64,000 bases of DNA from Oligoflexia bacterium (GCA_016861345.1 BOLD01000001.1:62001-126000); one strand, 5' to 3'; numbered from the stretch's first letter, positions 1 to 8,241 are shown. Numbers and translations are program-made. Notes: generated by a model not told the origin, from the sequence alone.

Positions 1-258
1 TGCGCTGACAAGTTGAATAGCCTTAATCTGATGCTGCCCTGTCTGATAACTGGTAAAAGTCAGTTTTGCCTTTTCCTTTGATTCAAAATCAATTCTGAGC
101 AGTTTTAATTTATACTGATCTTGTTCATCCAGGCGAAGTTCATAGGACTCAGGCTTGACCTCTGGCCACAACCCTTCACAGAGAAGATAAAATTTTTCCC
201 CCACTGTGAGTGGGATTTTTGATTGAGATAAATCAAGCTGACATCGGATATCTGACAT
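1..258 (-). CDS. Partial hypothetical protein, third gene of the MoxR/DUF58 operon
   Basis: An open frame starts at the ATG at 258 and runs off the left edge (86 codons visible), so the C-terminus is missing. The visible part begins MSDIRCQLDLSQSKIPL and shows no recognised motif; it looks soluble and beta-rich. It lies 3 bp downstream of the DUF58 gene on the same strand, so it is very probably co-transcribed with moxR and the DUF58 gene. In MoxR-DUF58 operons this place is often taken by a hypothetical protein before VWA (Bat) genes; that is family knowledge, not seen here. Confidence 0.6.
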   Translation of the reverse strand, partial: MSDIRCQLDLSQSKIPLTVGEKFYLLCEGLWPEVKPESYELRLDEQDQYKLKLLRIDFESKEKAKLTFTSYQTGQHQIKAIQLVSA

Positions 259-261
259 AAT

Positions 262-1137
262 TTACCTTCTCCGACGTCTTTGTTGAAAAAAACCAATCAA
301 GGCATCGACATAATTTCCAGATGAGTCCACATCAATACGATCCACCTGGGCTTGACGCAATAATCGATCCCGTCTGGCCTCTAGCTCTCGGCGACTTTTT
401 TGAAACTCATCTCGAAAGGCCTTTGAAGAGGTATCCACAGTGATAATCTCTCCGCTTTCAGCATCATGAAGCTCGATAATTCCCACATTTGGCAACTCTC
501 GCTCCGCACGATCTCGAACCACAATCGCAGCTACATCGTGTTTGCGACCAAGCATTCTCAAAGAAGAATCAAATCCCTCGTCATAAAAATCACTTAAAAT
601 AAAAACCAACGACTTCTTTTTGAGCACACCGGATAAGTATTCAAGTGCGGAAGAAAGAGATGTGCGTCTGGATTTAGGCTTATGGTAATACAAATCTCTT
701 AAGATTCGCTGAACATGACCTCTCCCCTTACCCGCTGGGACAAAGTGCTCCACCTGGTCCGAATAAAGAAGCAAACCCACTTGATCTTTATTGCGAACAG
801 CGCTGAAGGCCAAAAGCGCAGATAAGTGGGTCATCGCTTCGCCCTTAAAATATTCTCCTGAGCCAAAATCAGTTGATCCACTGATATCCACAACAAGAAA
901 AAGACTCATCTCTCTTTCTTCGTCAAATTTTTTAATGAAGGGTTTGCCCGTGCGCGCCATCAAAGGCCAAGAAATACTTCTGACATCATCACCGGGAACA
1001 TACTCACGAAATTCCGCAAAAGTCATACCCTGGCCCTTAAAAGCCGTATGGTATTCACCAGCAAAGACATTATTCACAAGTTTTCTTGTGCTAATCTCAA
1101 GCAGTTTTACTTTTTTCAGTATCTCAGCAGGTAGCAC
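262..1137 (-). CDS. DUF58 domain protein (VWA-like partner of MoxR)
   Basis: A 291-residue DUF58 protein. The family signature is visible around residues 45-70 (FREYVPGDDVRSISW) and is followed by a VWA-like MIDAS motif DISGS near residue 90. The C-terminus is arginine-rich. The start is a GTG just after the moxR stop, with GAGGTG about 10 bp upstream inside the end of moxR. DUF58 proteins are encoded with MoxR ATPases and are thought to act as their adaptors or clients in assembly or metal insertion; the substrate cannot be told from sequence. The tight spacing indicates one operon. Confidence 0.88.
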   Translation of the reverse strand: MLPAEILKKVKLLEISTRKLVNNVFAGEYHTAFKGQGMTFAEFREYVPGDDVRSISWPLMARTGKPFIKKFDEEREMSLFLVVDISGSTDFGSGEYFKGEAMTHLSALLAFSAVRNKDQVGLLLYSDQVEHFVPAGKGRGHVQRILRDLYYHKPKSRRTSLSSALEYLSGVLKKKSLVFILSDFYDEGFDSSLRMLGRKHDVAAIVVRDRAERELPNVGIIELHDAESGEIITVDTSSKAFRDEFQKSRRELEARRDRLLRQAQVDRIDVDSSGNYVDALIGFFQQRRRRR

Positions 1138-1139
1138 AA

Positions 1140-2129
1140 TTATGGCACCTCGATATGTCCCAGCAAATCTTTAATAATTTCATCCGATTTCATATTCTCA
1201 GCCTCGGCCTCGTAAGTCAGAATCAAACGATGCCTCAAAACATTGTAAGCAATCGCTTTGACATCCTCGGCAGTAACATATCCCCGCCCGCGCAAGAACG
1301 CATGAGCCTTTGATGCTCGAATCAAAGAAATACTGGCACGAGGAGAGCCGCCAACAGAAAGCAAATTTCCCATATGAGCCAAGCCATAATCACCTGGCTT
1401 ACGAGTTGCCATGACAATTTCCACAATGTAGTTTTTAATTTTATTGTCGACATAAATTTGATCGACACGCTCACTGGCTCTAAGCAATTCTTCTTTGGTG
1501 ATCACAGGCTGAATTTCATGCCTTGTGTTGGTGCCCATTCGGTTCACAATTTCAAGCTCATCACCCTTTGTGGGATAATCCACATTGATTTTGAACATGA
1601 AACGGTCCATCTGAGCTTCCGGAAGCGGATAAGTTCCTTCTTGCTCAAGTGGGTTCTGCGTCGCCAAAACAAGAAAAGGATTTTCAAGTTTATAAGTTGT
1701 ATCCCCAATGGTGACCTGCTTTTCCGCCATAGCCTCAAGCAGTGCGGACTGAACTTTTGCAGGAGCACGGTTGATCTCGTCAGCAAGAACGATATTGGTA
1801 AAAATGGGACCCTTTTTAGGAGCAAACTCTCCCGTCTTCGGATTAAAGATCATGGTTCCAATCAAGTCTGTCGGAAGAAGATCCGGAGTAAATTGCAATC
1901 GCTGGAAATCCAGCGAGATCGCTTTTGAAACTGAGGCAATGGTTAAAGTTTTTGCCAACCCAGGCACGCCCTCGAGAAGCACATGCCCACCCGTGAGAAG
2001 CCCCATCAAAATTCCCTCGAGCATTTCTCTTTGCCCGACAACGACCTTACTGACTTCGCTCATCATCCGATCGACAAATTGACTTTCTTGTTTAATTGCA
2101 GCGTTGAGGGCAACAATATCCACACTCAC
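1140..2129 (-). CDS. moxR: MoxR-family AAA+ ATPase
   Basis: A 329-residue AAA+ ATPase of the MoxR subfamily. The Walker A motif GVPGLAKT is near residue 57, Walker B is VLADEINRAP, and sensor 1 is LATQNP, followed by the typical MoxR C-terminal lid domain. MoxR ATPases act as chaperones with DUF58/VWA partners, here the two downstream genes. The ATG at 2129 is preceded by AGGAGGCTCC-type purines (GGAGCCTCC on the plus strand), a good ribosome binding site. It is the first gene of a minus-strand operon and is divergent from the M48-like gene. Confidence 0.93.
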   Translation of the reverse strand: MSVDIVALNAAIKQESQFVDRMMSEVSKVVVGQREMLEGILMGLLTGGHVLLEGVPGLAKTLTIASVSKAISLDFQRLQFTPDLLPTDLIGTMIFNPKTGEFAPKKGPIFTNIVLADEINRAPAKVQSALLEAMAEKQVTIGDTTYKLENPFLVLATQNPLEQEGTYPLPEAQMDRFMFKINVDYPTKGDELEIVNRMGTNTRHEIQPVITKEELLRASERVDQIYVDNKIKNYIVEIVMATRKPGDYGLAHMGNLLSVGGSPRASISLIRASKAHAFLRGRGYVTAEDVKAIAYNVLRHRLILTYEAEAENMKSDEIIKDLLGHIEVP

Positions 2130-2284
2130 AGGAGCCTCCTTGAACTAACATCAATATTGCAAACTTCTAAAGAGTATTTCACACCGATTTTCAAGTCAGG
2201 ACAATATCTTAAGCGCCTCACCCATCCCTTGGCACTGAATAATCAAGTTGAATCTTGGTCCATTTTTTGGTTAAGTCAGAGGCG

Positions 2285-3124
2285 ATGAAACTATTAAAAA
2301 ATACGACCAAGGTCTGGTTCTTTCTGATCGGTGTCTCACTGGTTCTCATGTTTGGTGGATATCAAATCGGCCAAAGGCTGGGATTATTTATTGGTCTCCT
2401 CTTGGCGATTCTTTTTCATTCACTATTATTCTTCTTTGGAGAAAATCAACTTCTCAAATCCATGAAGGCCCGCCCTCTCGAAGGGCAGGACCCCTGGGGA
2501 CTGTTGGACTTGGTTCGCCACTACACCGACCAACTCTCCATGGCCCCACCCGCACTTTTTCTGATGGACCACAGGGGAGCAACGGCCTTTTCCTTTATGA
2601 CGAACACTGGAAAGGGAGCAATTTGTCTTTCAACAGGGTTATTGCAAAAACTCAGACCTGAAGAGATCGAAGCCATTGTTGCTCACCAAGTTTCCCATGT
2701 TCACCGCCTAGATACCTTTGGTTTTGGCCTCAGTCATTTGGTGGCTCACGCGATTATTGGATTTGGAAACATCTTGGACCATATGTGGCCACCGAATGTC
2801 ATCGCACGTCAAATCAACCACCATCCCTTTTTAAATCTACTCTCCCCCCTTGCCTGGCTTATTCTCCGAATTGCCATTTCTGAAAAAGTTTTTTTTGAAA
2901 CAGACGATCTGGCCATAACCCTCTTAAAAGATCGACGCACCCTAGCTGAGGCCATTTGGAAGCTCGACGGCCTTAGTCAAGCCATTCCCCTTCGTATTCC
3001 GCCCGTGACTGCCCACTTTTTTATTGTCAACCCCCAGGGCCCCACAGTGAAAAATTGGCTCTTACTCACCCACCCAAATATTGAAAATCGAATCAAAAGA
3101 TTGATAGGCTACTTTCCAATATAA
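2285..3124 (+). CDS. HtpX/M48-like membrane protein with altered catalytic motif
   Basis: A protein of about 279 residues resembling HtpX-type M48 peptidases. Two N-terminal membrane segments (about residues 8-50) are followed by the conserved block CLSTGLLQKLRPEEIEAIVAH. The zinc motif, HExxH in active enzymes, reads HQVSH at residues 134-138, so the catalytic glutamate is replaced by glutamine. The downstream ligand region keeps E and D in FFETDD. It is probably a pseudo-protease or a scaffold. I prefer the ATG at 2285; an upstream TTG at 2255 has no Shine-Dalgarno sequence. The gene is shorter than typical HtpX and is followed by DUF1844 in the same direction. Confidence 0.75.
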   Translation: MKLLKNTTKVWFFLIGVSLVLMFGGYQIGQRLGLFIGLLLAILFHSLLFFFGENQLLKSMKARPLEGQDPWGLLDLVRHYTDQLSMAPPALFLMDHRGATAFSFMTNTGKGAICLSTGLLQKLRPEEIEAIVAHQVSHVHRLDTFGFGLSHLVAHAIIGFGNILDHMWPPNVIARQINHHPFLNLLSPLAWLILRIAISEKVFFETDDLAITLLKDRRTLAEAIWKLDGLSQAIPLRIPPVTAHFFIVNPQGPTVKNWLLLTHPNIENRIKRLIGYFPI

Positions 3125-3139
3125 TGGGGGAGGCCTATT

Positions 3140-3412
3140 TTGGATAAACAATCTCAATCAACAACAAATCAAATGCAGGCAACTTTTTCTATGCTTGTCA
3201 TGTCTGTTGCCTCAAGTGCAGCTATGTCAATGGGACTAGCTCCCAATCCCCAAACAGGGAAAGTTGAATCCGACAAAAATATGGCTAAATTCAACATTGA
3301 TCTTCTTCTCTGTCTTCAAGAAAAAACAAAAGGCAATCTGAGCCCCGATGAAAAAAAATTAATTGAAGATCTTCTCGGAGATCTTCAAATGAAGTTTCTC
3401 AACCTGAAATAA
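3140..3412 (+). CDS. DUF1844 family protein
   Basis: A 90-residue protein matching DUF1844: FSMLVMSVASSAAMSMGLAP is followed by an NIDLL helix, an EEKTKGNLSP-like block (QEKTKGNLSPDEKKLIEDLL) and a C-terminal helix. The function of the family is unknown. The start is a TTG with a very strong ribosome binding site (GGGGGAGG, 6 bp upstream), which decides this start. It lies 15 bp after the M48-like gene and 18 bp before htrA, so the three may form one transcript. Confidence 0.85.
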   Translation: MDKQSQSTTNQMQATFSMLVMSVASSAAMSMGLAPNPQTGKVESDKNMAKFNIDLLLCLQEKTKGNLSPDEKKLIEDLLGDLQMKFLNLK

Positions 3413-3430
3413 GAACAACGGGAGTTGCAA

Positions 3431-4852
3431 ATGAAAAAACAAATGAAGAGCTTTTTTATTGTCGTCACTCTGATGATCACCACATCTGTATTCGCGTCTG
3501 AGAAAACGAATGGATTAAAATTTGGCGACCCACTGCCCGCCAATGCCTTTATTGAACTAGCTCGAGTCATTAACCCCGCTGTTGTGAATATTTCAACCAA
3601 GACTGTTCCCAAACAGCGATTCCCCCGTGGCTATCGCGATCCTTTCTTTGATATGCTCGAGCAAATGTACGGTCTCCGCATGCAGCCCCAACTGCCCAAT
3701 GCTCGCCCTCAAATGTCCCTGGGAACAGGGTTCATTATTCGAGAAGATGGTTTGATTGTAACGAACAATCACGTCATTGCTGGTGCTGACGAAATCGAAG
3801 TTCAGTTGATCGAAAAATCCGATAAGTTTTACCAAGCCAAAGTGATCGGAAGTGACGACCGCACCGACATTGCTCTGATCAAGATCGAAGGCAAAAATCT
3901 ACCCACAGTTCAGCTCGGCTCATCTTCAGATACCCAAGTGGGCGAATGGGTTGCAGCCTTCGGAAATCCCTACGGCAATGGCCATACAATGACAAAAGGA
4001 ATTATCTCTGCCAAAGGCCGAGACATTAATGAGATCAACAAGTTTCCACTTCTTCAAACTGATGCTCCTATTAACCCCGGAAACTCAGGCGGACCTCTTG
4101 TGAATTTAAAAGGCCAAGTGGTCGGAGTGAACTCTGCCATCGATGCCAGAGCTCAGGGAATTGGCTTTGCAATTCCCATTGACGAAGTGAAAGCGATTTT
4201 ACCCCAACTTGAAAAGCTGGGAAAAATCAAGAAAGGCTATCTTGGCGTTGGCCTTGCCGATCTTGATCCTCAAGCGGCGATGGCTCTTGGGTTAAAGGAT
4301 ACAGAGGGCGCTGTCATTGCCCAAGTTGAAAAAAATGGACCCGCAGCGAAGGCTGGGATTCTCACCTATGATGTCATCACTGAATTTAACTCGAAGAAAA
4401 TTAAAAACTCTTCTGAACTCAGAGATGCAGTCGCTGACGCTTCTATTGGGAGCAGCATTCCCTTAAAAGTTATTCGCGAGGGGAAAACAAAATCTCTTCA
4501 AGTTGTCGTTTCTGAGCGTCCGGACTCTTCAACTCCTAAAAAACAACGAGATCAGAAAAAATTTACTGGGACAAAGGCGCCTCACGATTTGGGCTTCACA
4601 GTTGTCGATCCTAACCCCGTGGTCCGAAAAGAATTTGATCTTGAAGACGATGTGACCAAACCCGTGGTTGTTGAGGTGGAAAGAGGACCCGCTGCTCTGG
4701 CCGGTCTGATGGCTGGAGATGTGATCTTAGACATCAATCGCAAAGAGGTCTCAACGGCATCAGACGTTACAAAGGGACTTAAAAAGGGAACCAACACCCT
4801 TCGAGTCGCCCGCCAAGGCTCCATTGTCTTTATTATGATCGAAGTGCGCTAA
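3431..4852 (+). CDS. HtrA/Deg family periplasmic serine protease
   Basis: A 473-residue DegP/DegQ-type protease. The signal peptide spans about residues 1-22 (MKKQMKSFFIV...SVFA). The trypsin-like domain carries a catalytic triad: His in NNHVIA (about 114), Asp in RTDIALIK (about 145) and Ser in NPGNSGGPL (about 218). Two C-terminal PDZ domains follow (about 255-345 and 375-470). Such proteases degrade or refold misfolded envelope proteins. The ATG at 3431 is chosen over a TTG at 3425 because CGGGAG lies 6 bp upstream of it. Confidence 0.95.
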   Translation: MKKQMKSFFIVVTLMITTSVFASEKTNGLKFGDPLPANAFIELARVINPAVVNISTKTVPKQRFPRGYRDPFFDMLEQMYGLRMQPQLPNARPQMSLGTGFIIREDGLIVTNNHVIAGADEIEVQLIEKSDKFYQAKVIGSDDRTDIALIKIEGKNLPTVQLGSSSDTQVGEWVAAFGNPYGNGHTMTKGIISAKGRDINEINKFPLLQTDAPINPGNSGGPLVNLKGQVVGVNSAIDARAQGIGFAIPIDEVKAILPQLEKLGKIKKGYLGVGLADLDPQAAMALGLKDTEGAVIAQVEKNGPAAKAGILTYDVITEFNSKKIKNSSELRDAVADASIGSSIPLKVIREGKTKSLQVVVSERPDSSTPKKQRDQKKFTGTKAPHDLGFTVVDPNPVVRKEFDLEDDVTKPVVVEVERGPAALAGLMAGDVILDINRKEVSTASDVTKGLKKGTNTLRVARQGSIVFIMIEVR

Positions 4853-4891
4853 AATATTCAGCATTCTCATTTTGAAACAATCTGACCCACG

Positions 4892-4925
4892 TATCGGCCT
4901 AAAGTATTAAGACTTTAGGCCGATA
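4892..4925. repeat. Perfect 14-bp inverted repeat between htrA and spoVG
   Basis: Arms TATCGGCCTAAAGT and its exact reverse complement are separated by a 6-nt loop (ATTAAG). It lies 39 bp after the htrA stop. No T-run follows on either strand, so it is either a U-poor terminator, an mRNA 3'-end stabiliser, or an operator for spoVG. Confidence 0.6.
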
Positions 4926-4970
4926 AGACTATTACATTATGCATCAAGTCAGCAGCAAAGTGAGGACACA

Positions 4971-5288
4971 ATGAAAATCACCGAGGTTAAAGTCTTTCCG
5001 GTCAACGAAGACCGCCTAAAGGCCTATGTTTCCTTAACCATTGATAATTGTTTCGTGGTGCGTGACCTAAAGGTAATTCAGGGCGCAACGGGCTTATTTG
5101 TAGCCATGCCCAGTAAAAAGCGCAAAGATGGGCAGTTCCGGGACATCGCTCACCCACTGAATCAGGAAACCCGGAATATGATCGAAGATGCTGTCTTCGA
5201 GGCTTATGAAAACGAACTCAAATCCATGGGAGAATCCTTAGTCAATCTGAAGCGCCAAAAAGCGCCGATGAACAATAATGACGACTGA
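4971..5288 (+). CDS. spoVG: SpoVG family RNA/DNA-binding regulator
   Basis: A 105-residue protein with the full SpoVG fold signature: MKITEVKVFPV at the N-terminus, FVVRDLKVIQGATGLFVAMPSKK in the middle, and RDIAHPLNQETR followed by a C-terminal helix. SpoVG proteins bind nucleic acid and regulate gene expression in many non-sporulating bacteria. The ATG follows GTGAGGACACA, giving an AGGA site 4-5 bp away. A strong terminator lies just downstream, so it is the last gene of its transcript. Confidence 0.93.
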   Translation: MKITEVKVFPVNEDRLKAYVSLTIDNCFVVRDLKVIQGATGLFVAMPSKKRKDGQFRDIAHPLNQETRNMIEDAVFEAYENELKSMGESLVNLKRQKAPMNNNDD

Positions 5289-5340
5289 TCCTTGACCAGT
5301 CCCGCTCACCAAACAAACTGGAAGAGCCATGGAGTGATGA

Positions 5341-5371
5341 AAAGGCGGGCAACAGCCCGCCTTTATTTTTT
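5341..5371 (+). terminator. Rho-independent terminator after spoVG
   Basis: The stem GGCGGGC (5344-5350), loop AACA and GCCCGCC (5355-5361) are flanked by AAA/TTT and followed by TTTATTTTTT. On the minus strand it also ends in TTTT, so it may work in both directions and also stop transcripts leaving the recombinase gene. Confidence 0.9.
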
Positions 5372-5417
5372 CTTGCCTAAAACCCCAATTTTTCATAAGT
5401 TAGTCATTCGTAACTGA

Positions 5418-5493
5418 TGGGGTATCGCCAAGTTGGTAAGGCAATAGATTTTGATTCTATCATCCGCAGGTTCGAGTCCTGCTACCCCATCCA
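5418..5493 (+). tRNA. tRNA-Gln (anticodon TTG)
   Basis: A 76-nt cloverleaf. The acceptor arms are TGGGGTA and TACCCCA, followed by discriminator T and encoded CCA. The anticodon stem is ATAGA/TCTAT with loop TTTTGAT, giving anticodon TTG at 5451-5453. The T arm is GCAGG TTCGAGT CCTGC. The 3' end (from 5460) overlaps antisense the last codons of the serine recombinase, marking the ICE1 insertion junction. Confidence 0.95.
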
Positions 5494-7205
5494 CTTCCGC
5501 CAATGCGCAAATTGGCGAACGACGGAATCAAAGACTCCTCAGCTTTAGATAAATTCGAGCTGGGGATTTTTTTTGCCCGAAATTCGATGATTCTGTTGTT
5601 TGACTCTTCTGATAGCTGCTGAATTTCTTCAGATCTGTCCTTATGAAATCTATAATACACTTCAAGCCCCTTATCCGTCAGAACTAATTCTCCGAGTACT
5701 TTATGAACGAGACGCCTTTTCAGTGACGGAGGAGCTCGCTTAAATCCTTTTTTAAAGTCCAAAATATTTCTCTTAATTTCCTCGCAAATCTCCTTTTCGG
5801 ACTTTTGACTAAATTCAATTTCTTCCAGCTCAAGTTGTCGGCTCACTAAAACCTTCTTTTTCTTCCCTAACCCCTCCAGATGCTCAGTGGCCAACTGCAT
5901 TGCTTCACTTCCTTGAGCAAGGCGTACCTGCAACTTGAATGTCGATGTGATTTCCCTTTCAATCTCCTCAATATTCTTTTTTATGGACTGCATCTCATTT
6001 TTAATTTGCAGCGGCCCATCTACAAAGGATTCCTTTATTTTCTTTTCCAAATTATCAAAATACCCAACTCGCCCCATGATCTCAGTTAATTGATGAACTA
6101 CTACTTGCTCAAGCTCATCAGCCCGAACCCTTTTCATCTTACAATTTGTTCCCCGACTTCTTTTGCTGCTGTGTGCATAATATCTATGGACTTGTTTTTT
6201 ACCGTGTGCCGATTGGCCACTCAATGGCCTTCCACATTCTCCACAGGTTAATACTCCCGACAAAAGGAAAATTCGCTTATCGGCCACATCAAGACGCCGC
6301 CGCTCCAATTTATAGTTTTCTTTTAGAATATCCTGCACTTCATTAAATAATTCGTCACTAATGATTGCTGGCCAAGAAGCTTTTACCTGTTGATAATGCT
6401 GCCATGGCTTTAATGAATCATCTTCAATATCTTTATTCATCTTATTGACTTCTTTTCGACCAATATAAACAGGATTTGATAGTAGTGCTTTTAACTTTTC
6501 ATAAGTCCACTTCATCTGTTCAACCTCATCCAGTTGAGATTCTGCGATCTTAGGAAGGATTTTTAAAGACTCAATAATTGGTATCGTTTTTCCGACGCTC
6601 CCCCGATCTCGAAATGTGTTGAATATAATTCGAACTTGCTCCGCTTCCACCTGATTTATAATGAATGTTCCTCGCTTTTCCTTATGGCGATCAAATCCTA
6701 ACGGTGTTCGCCCACCATTTACATACCCTCGTACAGCTCGTGAATTACAATTAATAGATACTCGCTCAGAAGTCTGTTCTCTTTCAAATTGAGCCATATT
6801 GACTACCATGTTGATCATCAGGCGACCAGCCGGTGTTGTTGTGTCAAATTGCTCTTTCATTGAAAGATAGCTTGCATTGTATTGTTCAAGCTCCCGCAAC
6901 AGAATACTAAAATCATGAACACTTCTTGAAAGCCTTGAAATATCTGCCACAAGAATTAAATTTATTTTTCCGCTTCGAACGTCACTCATCATTCTTTGAT
7001 ATTGAGGTCGTTTCACAGTTCCAGCAGATAATCCCTCATCAACATAAAAATCAATAATTTCGCCCCAACTTTTATTTTCCTTGTTCTTATTCTTTACAAA
7101 TTCTTGCATCCGATACTTTTGCGTCTCAAGAGAGCCCTCAAATATCTGAACCTGTTTATCTGTGGAAACTCGAAGATAAGCTCCGACCTTAAGCTGCTTC
7201 TTCAT
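5460..7205 (-). CDS. Large serine recombinase (ICE1 integrase)
   Basis: A 581-residue site-specific recombinase. The resolvase domain holds the nucleophile Ser14 in YLRVSTDKQ and the block ADISRLSRS. A recombinase domain (about 170-290) follows, then a zinc ribbon beginning CGECGRPLSG (about 330), a long coiled coil (about 390-480) and a C-terminal tail. It would integrate and excise ICE1. The ATG at 7205 is preceded by GAGGAG; an upstream TTG at 7247 is less likely. The last residues (GSRTRTCG) are encoded antisense to the 3' part of tRNA-Gln. The gene overlaps the end of the 66-residue ORF upstream, suggesting translational coupling. Confidence 0.92.
   Translation of the reverse strand: MKKQLKVGAYLRVSTDKQVQIFEGSLETQKYRMQEFVKNKNKENKSWGEIIDFYVDEGLSAGTVKRPQYQRMMSDVRSGKINLILVADISRLSRSVHDFSILLRELEQYNASYLSMKEQFDTTTPAGRLMINMVVNMAQFEREQTSERVSINCNSRAVRGYVNGGRTPLGFDRHKEKRGTFIINQVEAEQVRIIFNTFRDRGSVGKTIPIIESLKILPKIAESQLDEVEQMKWTYEKLKALLSNPVYIGRKEVNKMNKDIEDDSLKPWQHYQQVKASWPAIISDELFNEVQDILKENYKLERRRLDVADKRIFLLSGVLTCGECGRPLSGQSAHGKKQVHRYYAHSSKRSRGTNCKMKRVRADELEQVVVHQLTEIMGRVGYFDNLEKKIKESFVDGPLQIKNEMQSIKKNIEEIEREITSTFKLQVRLAQGSEAMQLATEHLEGLGKKKKVLVSRQLELEEIEFSQKSEKEICEEIKRNILDFKKGFKRAPPSLKRRLVHKVLGELVLTDKGLEVYYRFHKDRSEEIQQLSEESNNRIIEFRAKKIPSSNLSKAEESLIPSFANLRIGGSGWGSRTRTCG
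5536..5574 (+). terminator. Probable terminator downstream of tRNA-Gln
   Basis: A stem TCCTCAGCT/AGCTGGGGA (one G-T pair, 13-nt loop) is followed by eight T residues. It would end the tRNA transcript before it runs far antisense into the recombinase gene. It lies inside the element, so the element seems to supply the tRNA terminator. Confidence 0.5.
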
Positions 7206-7389
7206 ATCTCTCCTCACTTTCAAATGTACGACTCTTTTTTCGTCCAATTAATACCATCCGAACAATAAGTGATTGAACATCAACACGACGCTTTCGGAAC
7301 AGATCTTCTGATTCAACAACAGGTTTGTGTATCAAACTGATACTGCCCGCTGAAAAACTACATTCATCATTGTCAAATCGTCTACCCAT
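7189..7389 (-). CDS. Small hypothetical protein (66 aa) between regulator and recombinase
   Basis: Starts at an ATG inside the stop region of the Xre gene (AATGGGTAG) and ends 17 bp inside the recombinase gene. This overlap on both sides is typical of a translationally coupled operon and supports the ORF being real. It begins MGRRFDNDECSFSAGS, is basic in its C-terminal half and shows no known domain. It could be a recombination directionality factor by position only; there is no motif evidence for that. Confidence 0.5.
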   Translation of the reverse strand: MGRRFDNDECSFSAGSISLIHKPVVESEDLFRKRRVDVQSLIVRMVLIGRKKSRTFESEERYEEAA

Positions 7390-7639
7390 TTGGCTTTCTC
7401 CGCGCAGGCTTGTCATATTCCTCATTGAGAGCCTTCAGATGCTTCTGGAATTCCTTAGACCTCAACCTGGGCAATCGATCTAAATACATCATTATTACTG
7501 CGGTTAGCTTGCTCGGCTTACGCACATCGCACTCGATATTGCTGACAACCCTTTTCCCAGAAAGGCAGAGGACCTCAGCCATCTCATCCTGAGTCAGGCC
7601 CAGACATTCCCTTATCGCCTTAAATTCAGCACCCTTCAT
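7382..7639 (-). CDS. Xre-family helix-turn-helix regulator
   Basis: An 85-residue protein with an HTH at about residues 5-45: AIRECLGLTQDEMAEVLCLS followed by GKRVVSNIECDVRKPS. It is probably a regulator of the downstream recombinase operon. I choose the ATG at 7639 because it follows AGAGG by 6 bp and lies just after the RHH stop (TGAGATGA). A longer reading from 7669 overlaps the RHH gene and lacks a good site. Confidence 0.8.
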   Translation of the reverse strand: MKGAEFKAIRECLGLTQDEMAEVLCLSGKRVVSNIECDVRKPSKLTAVIMMYLDRLPRLRSKEFQKHLKALNEEYDKPARRKPNG

Positions 7640-7640
7640 C

Positions 7641-8057
7641 TCAGCCCTCTTTTCTCTGAAGTCCATCATTGATGGACTCTTTAGTCAATGATCGCTTGGA
7701 CTTCTTCGGAGACTCGTCAGGAACTTGAAACTGCTTTCGCAAGGCATCTCGAAGAAAATCAGGCACTTCTCCTGTTTCTCGCATTTTACGATACATTGCC
7801 TCCAACATTGCTGCGTCATCATAATGCTGATTCCTGAGCTGCATTAAGTCCCTATCTGTATAGAACTCTTTAAATCTTCCAATAATAAAACTTGCCAGGT
7901 CCTGACGATTGATTCGTCCTCCCTCAAAGCCCTCATTCGCTTTCACCACAAGATCTGCCAGCATTTCCCCAGCCTCTTTTGTAACTGTTATTTTAATAAT
8001 ATTCTCAACCTCTCCCTTTTCCCGTTCAATTCCTTTTACTTCCTTTAACTCTTCCAT
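7641..8057 (-). CDS. Ribbon-helix-helix-like protein, probable relaxosome accessory factor
   Basis: A 138-residue protein. The middle (about 20-70: IIKITVTKEAGEMLADLVVK then RQDLASFIIGRFKEF) reads like a short beta strand plus helices of an RHH-type DNA-binding protein. It aligns by eye over about 90 residues with the ICE2 protein at 50491-51012, sharing the order KE-x(n)-GF-x(n)-D(L/I)A and DLR-type C-terminal blocks. The ATG at 8057 has a near-perfect AAGGAGGT 7 bp upstream. It lies directly beside the oriT-like repeat. I infer it binds that repeat; this is not proven. Confidence 0.6.
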   Translation of the reverse strand: MEELKEVKGIEREKGEVENIIKITVTKEAGEMLADLVVKANEGFEGGRINRQDLASFIIGRFKEFYTDRDLMQLRNQHYDDAAMLEAMYRKMRETGEVPDFLRDALRKQFQVPDESPKKSKRSLTKESINDGLQRKEG

Positions 8058-8110
8058 ACTACCCACCTCCTTATTCTTGAACTTACTTTCTATTTTTACT
8101 TCTTTACCTC

Positions 8111-8204
8111 CCCGCCCAACATAACCCCTGTTTCGTGACCACTTTCCACCAACATCGTTGGGGGGGAGTGGTCACGAACCGCAGGAAGGGGGTAGTTGGG
8201 CGGG
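8111..8204. other. Candidate oriT of ICE1: nested inverted repeats
   Basis: Outer arms CCCGCCCAAC (8111-8120) pair with GTTGGGCGGG (8195-8204). Inner perfect 12-bp arms TTCGTGACCACT (8132-8143) pair with AGTGGTCACGAA (8167-8178). The centre has CCAAC/GTTGG (8149-8153, 8157-8161). ICE2 has the same architecture at 51026-51153 in the same gene context and shares GTGACC and CCAAC/GTTGG. It lies between the RHH-like and Replic_Relax-like genes. The alternative is a strong regulatory hairpin or operator. Confidence 0.6.
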
Positions 8205-8241
8205 CCCGGTCCAAATTTCATATTCATATCAACACTTAATC

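Noticed and set aside
105..296. Minus-strand ORF of 63 codons
   Set aside because: It overlaps the partial operon gene and the DUF58 end in another frame and has no ribosome site.
1374..1928. Long plus-strand ORF opposite moxR
   Set aside because: Antisense shadow of the clear MoxR frame without any recognisable motif.
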